A stretch of DNA of 64,000 nucleotides from Hyphomonadaceae bacterium (GTDB lineage: Bacteria > Pseudomonadota > Alphaproteobacteria > Caulobacterales > Hyphomonadaceae), in contig JANSYM010000001.1 in NCBI GenBank assembly GCA_024742355.1, positions 248,001-312,000 of the forward strand, in the 5' to 3' direction. Made by a program: the position numbers and the translations under genes. The notes beneath the pieces are model-generated. The model was not told where the DNA came from. It was given only the letters and a program-made list of their open reading frames with translations, and did not search any database. How positions within the stretch are numbered: the first letter of the stretch is position 1; each line of letters starts with the position of its first letter. This document shows, piece after piece, positions 60,011 through 64,000 of the stretch.

Positions 60011-61269
60011 CCGGCTTTCGGGCGGACAATGACCGGTACATTGGTGTAGCCCATCACAAAGTTGGACAGTACACGCTCTGGCTCACCAACCAGTTCGATC
60101 TTGTCAAAGCGATTGAGGATTTCTTCCCACAGGATGCGCAGCTGCATCTCACCAACCCGGTTGCCCATGCAGCGATGAACGCCGAAACCAAAGGACAGGT
60201 GGCGGCGGGCATTCGGACGGTCGATCCAGAACCGGTCCGGGTCTTCAATCACGGTCTCGTCGCGATTGCCGGAAATGTACCACATGATCACCTTGTCGCC
60301 CTTGCGGATGGTCTTGCCGCCAACCTCAACGTCTTCGAGCGCATTGCGGCGCATATGGCCGAGCGGGGTCTGAAACCGGATAATCTCCGAGACCATGTTC
60401 GGGATCAGGGATGGGTCGCTCTTGAGCTTGGCAAACTCGTCCGGGTTGCGATTGAGCTCGACAACGCCAGCGCTGATCGAGTTTCGCGTGGTGTCATTGC
60501 CGCCGACAATGAGCAGAATGAGATTGCCCAGGAACTCCTGCGGGTCGTTCACCATGTCTGCAGTTTCGGGATTGTGGGCCAGCAAGGAAATGAAGTCGAA
60601 CTTCTTCGGTTGCGCCGCGCGTTCGTGCCAAAGCCGGGCGAAATAGGCGTAACACTCCTCCAGCGTCTTCATGCGCTGGTCCATATCGACTTCGATCCCG
60701 ACGGTTTCGGATGTCGTCGCAACATCCGACCAGTAAGGCAGGAGATGGCGGTCTTCGAATGGGAAATCGAACAGGGTGGCGAGCATTTGCGTGGTCAGTT
60801 CTTTCGAGACCAGCTCGACCCAGTTGATTTCTTCATTGACCGGCAGACTGTCGAGAATGTTGCAGACCCGCTGGCGGATCAGGGCCTCAATTTCGGAAAG
60901 CTGTGATGGCGCGACCGCCGGGCTGACCGTCTTGCGCTGGGTCACATGTTTTGAGCCATCCATCGCAATGAACATGGGCGTTTCCATACCTTCGGGCGCA
61001 TCACCAATGACGATATTGTCCTGCGACGAGAACACCTTGTGATTGGAATCCACAGCGATGATGTCATTGTATTTGGTAATTGACCAGAACGGGCCAAACG
61101 GGCTGTCAGGGCAGTAATGTACCGGATCTTCATTGCGGAGACGACGGAAATATTCACCCTGCGCATTGGCCTCGAAAATCTCGGCTTTCGAGACGTCCAG
61201 CGTTTCCAGCGGTAAGCTATACGGATCTGGAATTCCGGATTCGTCTAAAGTCTGCAGCGTATCGGCCAA
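60007..61269 (-). CDS. Cytochrome P450, CYP153-like
   Basis: 420 aa. I-helix GGNDTTRNSI, E-x-x-R region EIIRFQTPLGHMRR, and haem loop FGFGVHRCMGNR with Cys367 as axial ligand. Blocks NEDPVHYC, FGPFWSITKYNDI, VFSSQDNIV, SGNRDETVIED and MLATLFDFPFEDR closely resemble the CYP153 family of bacterial alkane and fatty-acid omega-hydroxylases. No ferredoxin or reductase gene is adjacent, so it uses partners from elsewhere. TetR gene overlaps its stop. Confidence 0.88.
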   Translation of the reverse strand: MADTLQTLDESGIPDPYSLPLETLDVSKAEIFEANAQGEYFRRLRNEDPVHYCPDSPFGPFWSITKYNDIIAVDSNHKVFSSQDNIVIGDAPEGMETPMFIAMDGSKHVTQRKTVSPAVAPSQLSEIEALIRQRVCNILDSLPVNEEINWVELVSKELTTQMLATLFDFPFEDRHLLPYWSDVATTSETVGIEVDMDQRMKTLEECYAYFARLWHERAAQPKKFDFISLLAHNPETADMVNDPQEFLGNLILLIVGGNDTTRNSISAGVVELNRNPDEFAKLKSDPSLIPNMVSEIIRFQTPLGHMRRNALEDVEVGGKTIRKGDKVIMWYISGNRDETVIEDPDRFWIDRPNARRHLSFGFGVHRCMGNRVGEMQLRILWEEILNRFDKIELVGEPERVLSNFVMGYTNVPVIVRPKAG

Positions 61270-61291
61270 GGTTACCTCCCATTTTGTTTTC

Positions 61292-61307
61292 TAGGGTGAT
61301 AACCCTA
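61292..61307. promoter_or_regulatory. TetR operator upstream of the P450 gene
   Basis: Perfect dyad TAGGGT-GATA-ACCCTA, 23 nt upstream of the P450 start, placed for repression by the cotranscribed TetR protein. Confidence 0.65.
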
Positions 61308-61388
61308 AAAATGGAGCCTGCCAAGGAATTCCGGTCGATCTGAGAGCTGGCTCTTGCTTCGCCGCGCGAGTCCCTCACATTAGCCGCC

Positions 61389-61994
61389 ATGAGCAAGTCG
61401 TCTGCAGGACCAGAAATCCAGCGCATGATCGATCTGATCGCGCGATTGCCAGGGCTGGGCCCGCGGTCGGCCCGCCGGGCCGCCTTGTTCCTGTTGAAGC
61501 GCCAGGATGCACTATTGCGCCCGATGGCCGATGCGCTGGCCGATGCAGCTGACAAGATCGAGCAATGCCGGACCTGCGGGAATTATGACACGCTGCAACC
61601 TTGCGCGGTTTGTCAGGCCACGGGTCGGGATGATGGCTTGATCTGTGTGGTTGAAGATGTGCCCGACCTATGGGCGCTTGAGCGCGCCGGCGCGTTTCGT
61701 GGCCGCTATCATGTCCTGGGCGGCGTCATGAGCGCGCTGGATGGCGTGGGCCCGGAAGACCTGACCATCGGCCTGCTCATCGATCGCATCAAGGCAGGCG
61801 GCGTGCGTGAGGTGATCCTGGCGCTCAATGCCACGGTCGATGGCCAGACCACAGCGCATTATATTGCGGAACAGCTCGAGGGCCTCGGTACAGAGGTCAC
61901 ACGCCTGGCGCACGGGGTGCCGGTCGGCGGCGAGCTTGACCATCTCGATGATGGCACGCTCGCCACGGCGCTGCGATCGCGGCGCGGGGTCTAG
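61389..61994 (+). CDS. recR: Recombination mediator RecR
   Basis: 201 aa. Helix-hairpin-helix [17 protein letters not shown] (20-36), zinc finger Cys60, Cys63, Cys72, Cys75 ([16 protein letters not shown]), then a Toprim domain ([38 protein letters not shown]). Loads RecA at gaps with RecO. Separated from dnaX-ybaB by three minus-strand genes; a nearby start at 61389 has weak upstream ribosome signal. Confidence 0.97.
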   Translation: MSKSSAGPEIQRMIDLIARLPGLGPRSARRAALFLLKRQDALLRPMADALADAADKIEQCRTCGNYDTLQPCAVCQATGRDDGLICVVEDVPDLWALERAGAFRGRYHVLGGVMSALDGVGPEDLTIGLLIDRIKAGGVREVILALNATVDGQTTAHYIAEQLEGLGTEVTRLAHGVPVGGELDHLDDGTLATALRSRRGV

Positions 61995-61997
61995 CGC

Positions 61998-63149
61998 CTA
62001 TTCGGCTTTTTCGACGCGGTAGACCACGCCGTCCAGCATATTGGTGGCGATATAGATCGCGTCCGGCGTGGAGATCACGTCTCTGAAGCCGGTTTGCAGG
62101 TCAGCCAGCAGGTCTTCCGTGTCGCCGACACTTCCGTCAGCGCCAATGTCGACACGCACCAGTTTCTGACCGCGGGGTCCGTCCATGGCGCCGATCAGGA
62201 GATCGCCGGACCAGTCTTCAAACCCTGTCGTTTCAACTACGGCCATGCCGGATGGGGCAATTGACGGGACCCATTTAACGGCTGGTTGTTCCAGGCCAGG
62301 CGCTTCGGTTTCATCGGTGATGATGCTGCCATCATAATTGATGCCATAGGTAATGGTCGGCCAGCCATAATTGTTGCCGGGATTGATCACGTTGAGCTCG
62401 TCGCCGCCTTTCGGGCCGTGCTCATGCGCGAACAGGATGCCGCTGGCTGCGTGATAGACGAGGCCTTGCACATTGCGGTGGCCATATGACCAGACCGCAG
62501 GATTGCCGCCGCCGCCTGCAAACGGATTGTCGTCTGGTACGGAACCATCCGGCATGATGCGGGCGATTTTGCCGTGCAGAAGATTCGGATCCTGGGCGTC
62601 CTGCATATAGCGATAACCATCGCCCAGCGTCACGATCAGCGAGCCATCCGGCAGGAAGGCCAGACGTGATCCGTAATGATAAGTCGTCTCCCGCGGTTCG
62701 CCGAGGAAGATCTCGGTGACGTCGCTGAGGCTGCCGGCATCGTCGGACAGGGTCGCGGATATGACCGCCGTCGTGTTCGTTTCACCCATATCCTTGGAAT
62801 AGGTCAGATAGAGTTTGCGATTGGTCGCAAAGTCCGGGTCGAGCAGAATGCCGAGCAGGCCGCCCTGACCCTCGACCAGAATATCCTCCGGCAGCCCGGC
62901 AATTGGCGCGTCGACCAGCGCATCGCCTGAGATCCGCCGCAACCGACCTTCGCGCTCCGTCACCAGCAAGTCGCCATTCGGCAAGGCCGCCATGCCCCAC
63001 GGAAATTCGAGCTCCTCGGCAATCGGCACGAGCTTCAATCCATCGCTGGATGTCAGCGACCCATCTGCGGCAGCTTCAGGGGCTGCAGCTTGTCCGCCAC
63101 ACGCGGCGAGCAGGGCGATGGAAAGGGCGGAAAGGCTGGTTCGGATCAT
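61998..63149 (-). CDS. PQQ-dependent sugar dehydrogenase lipoprotein
   Basis: 383 aa with lipobox LAAC (Cys17). Six-bladed propeller pattern: PWGMAALPNGDLLVTEREGR, HYGSRLAFLPDGSL, GHRNVQGLVYHAASGILFAHE and HGPKGGDELNVINPGNNYGW, the block that binds PQQ and calcium. It oxidises sugars or other polyols in the periplasm; PQQ synthesis genes are not in the window. ATG 63149 follows GAGGAG. Confidence 0.9.
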   Translation of the reverse strand: MIRTSLSALSIALLAACGGQAAAPEAAADGSLTSSDGLKLVPIAEELEFPWGMAALPNGDLLVTEREGRLRRISGDALVDAPIAGLPEDILVEGQGGLLGILLDPDFATNRKLYLTYSKDMGETNTTAVISATLSDDAGSLSDVTEIFLGEPRETTYHYGSRLAFLPDGSLIVTLGDGYRYMQDAQDPNLLHGKIARIMPDGSVPDDNPFAGGGGNPAVWSYGHRNVQGLVYHAASGILFAHEHGPKGGDELNVINPGNNYGWPTITYGINYDGSIITDETEAPGLEQPAVKWVPSIAPSGMAVVETTGFEDWSGDLLIGAMDGPRGQKLVRVDIGADGSVGDTEDLLADLQTGFRDVISTPDAIYIATNMLDGVVYRVEKAE

Positions 63150-63208
63150 CACGAATCTCCTCGGAACAGGTCTTCGCTCAACATAAGCGGTTTGCCTGTA
63201 AATGAAAG

Positions 63209-63284
63209 AAGGACGACCCGAACGGATCGTCCTTCCCCTCTCTCCCCGCGCGTCGCGGGGCCCCTTGAGGCGCCAAAGGCGCCT
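63209..63284. repeat. Cluster of three hairpins in the sugar dehydrogenase-queC spacer
   Basis: Within the 415-nt spacer 63150-63564: AAGGACGA/TCGTCCTT (63209-63234), CCCCGCG-CGT-CGCGGGG (63244-63260) and AGGCGCC-AAA-GGCGCCT (63268-63284). The first, read on the minus strand, is followed by a T-rich CTTTCATTT and could end a minus-strand transcript. The rest of the spacer holds one small minus-strand ORF (63284-63415) and no other gene that I see. Confidence 0.6.
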
Positions 63285-63415
63285 TAAGACTTGTCCGTCA
63301 GGTCTGCATGCGGTGTGGCAACCACCATCTTAACATTGCAGGCGATCGAAATTTCAGCACCTGCTGCGTTTGCGTTTCCTGACGACCATCCCATCTTGCC
63401 TGGGTGGGTTCGCAT
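63284..63415 (-). CDS. Possible 43-aa small ORF
   Basis: Begins MRTHPGKMGWSSGNANAAG and ends VVATPHADLTDKS; in-frame starts also exist at 63421 (MCM) and 63394 (MGW). GC-rich codons, hydrophilic, one Cys. Its stop lies inside the third hairpin of the cluster, and the minus-strand terminator-like hairpin lies 50 nt downstream, so a short transcript is plausible. Weak ribosome site; function unknown. Confidence 0.3.
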   Translation of the reverse strand: MRTHPGKMGWSSGNANAAGAEISIACNVKMVVATPHADLTDKS

Positions 63416-63564
63416 GCACATGACACAGGCAGACAAGGGTCTTTGTCAACCAATTGGCGTCATTTGGAGTCGTTTGTGACGTCTGTGTGTGACAATTGGT
63501 GCACGGCCCTGATATGATGCGAAAGTCCTGCGACTGCGGTGACAATTGAGAGTGACACGAACAT

Positions 63565-64000
63565 ATGACCCACACTTCCGCGCTGGTTTTATTTTCCGGA
63601 GGGCAGGATTCCACCATCTGTCTCGCCCATGCTCTTGCCCGGTATGACCGGGTCGAGACGGTCGGATTCGACTATGGCCAGCGACATTCGGTTGAACTGG
63701 AGTGCCGGCCGAAGGTGATTTCTGCGTTGAAATCGAGTTTTCCAGACTGGGCTGGCAAGCTTGGCGAAGACCATGTGTGCGATGTTTCAGTCCTCGGCGA
63801 AATCAGCGACACCGCGATGACGTCTGAAACTGAAATCGAGATTGCTGAGAGCGGCTTGCCGAACACGTTTGTGCCGGGACGCAATCTGCTTTTCCTTACC
63901 CTGGCCGGTGCCATTGCCTGGCGGCGCGGCATTACCACCCTGGTCGGCGGCATGTGTGAGACGGATTATTCCGGCTACCCGGATTGTCGGCGAGAAACCA
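63565..64000 (+). CDS. queC: 7-cyano-7-deazaguanine synthase, N-terminal part
   Basis: 145 codons lie in the window; the gene continues past the right edge. ATP-pyrophosphatase loop FSGGQDST (10-17), [10 protein letters not shown] and [19 protein letters not shown] are all conserved in QueC. It converts carboxy-deazaguanine to preQ0 on the way to queuosine. The Cys-rich zinc-binding C-terminus is not visible. Other queuosine genes may follow outside the window. Confidence 0.95.
   Translation, partial: MTHTSALVLFSGGQDSTICLAHALARYDRVETVGFDYGQRHSVELECRPKVISALKSSFPDWAGKLGEDHVCDVSVLGEISDTAMTSETEIEIAESGLPNTFVPGRNLLFLTLAGAIAWRRGITTLVGGMCETDYSGYPDCRRET

Noticed and set aside
63485-63564. preQ1 riboswitch before queC
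   Set aside because: The short leader lacks a recognisable preQ1 aptamer hairpin with an A-rich tail overlapping the ribosome site.

Overview
The window is chromosomal DNA of a GC-rich alphaproteobacterium, most likely a marine member of the Caulobacterales/Hyphomonadaceae-Parvularculaceae side of the class. The clearest sign is a two-piece, circularly permuted tmRNA gene (minus strand, about 43738-44020) with an ANDNF-type tag, followed by the alphaproteobacterial form of sspB. The ferrochelatase, DnaX and RNase P RNA also fit that class. The family-level placement is inference. Gene density is high and both strands are used. I see no insertion sequence, integrase, prophage block or CRISPR array.

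Layout. 0-8 kb: divergent MerR/glyoxalase pair, a sulfotransferase, a gamma-glutamyltransferase lipoprotein, a three-hairpin palindromic repeat, an ATP-dependent DNA ligase, and a run of EamA transporter, peptidoglycan amidase and tyrosine phosphatase-like gene. 8-12 kb: a haem-type TonB receptor divergent from a DUF6607-DUF4198 pair across a Fur-like box. 12-18.5 kb: GST, SDR, rnpB, and a three-gene block of arylsulfotransferase, tiny membrane protein and membrane-anchored sulfotransferase. 18.5-26.6 kb: orphan exbD under two Zur-like palindromes, a TPR lipoprotein, cysQ with a Gfo/Idh/MocA oxidoreductase, a TetR/carbonic anhydrase pair and ppa. 26.7-33 kb: an isoquinoline-oxidoreductase-like molybdoenzyme, a PfpI/membrane-protein operon divergent from TetR, and lpdA. 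33-42 kb: small membrane proteins, dsbB, exoD, tRNA-Leu(CAA), a DUF4212/sodium-solute symporter pair, hemH and a chromosomal RusA-like nuclease. 42-52 kb: HxlR/MAPEG, thioesterase, sspB and ssrA, a DUF885 lipoprotein, a LysR-controlled AhpD-like/DoxX-like/YHS region and nudC. 52-64 kb: ffs, a haem peroxidase lipoprotein, dnaX-ybaB, a block holding a CPA2 antiporter and a TetR-controlled CYP153-like P450, recR, a PQQ sugar dehydrogenase, a hairpin-rich spacer and the start of queC.

Connections. Two PAPS-type sulfotransferases, an arylsulfotransferase and CysQ (which removes their PAP by-product) suggest sulfated products are made. Haem and iron recur in the receptor, ferrochelatase, peroxidase and P450. 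SspB and the tmRNA tag it should recognise are encoded side by side. Many regulators sit beside symmetric operators that can be read directly: MerR, Fur-like, Zur-like, three TetR sites, HxlR and LysR.

The most unusual items are the rnpB-linked sulfation block, the Zur-like double operator over orphan exbD, the host-encoded RusA homologue, the CYP153-like gene without a ferredoxin, the interruption of the usual ffs-dnaX-ybaB-recR order, and the hairpin cluster before queC.
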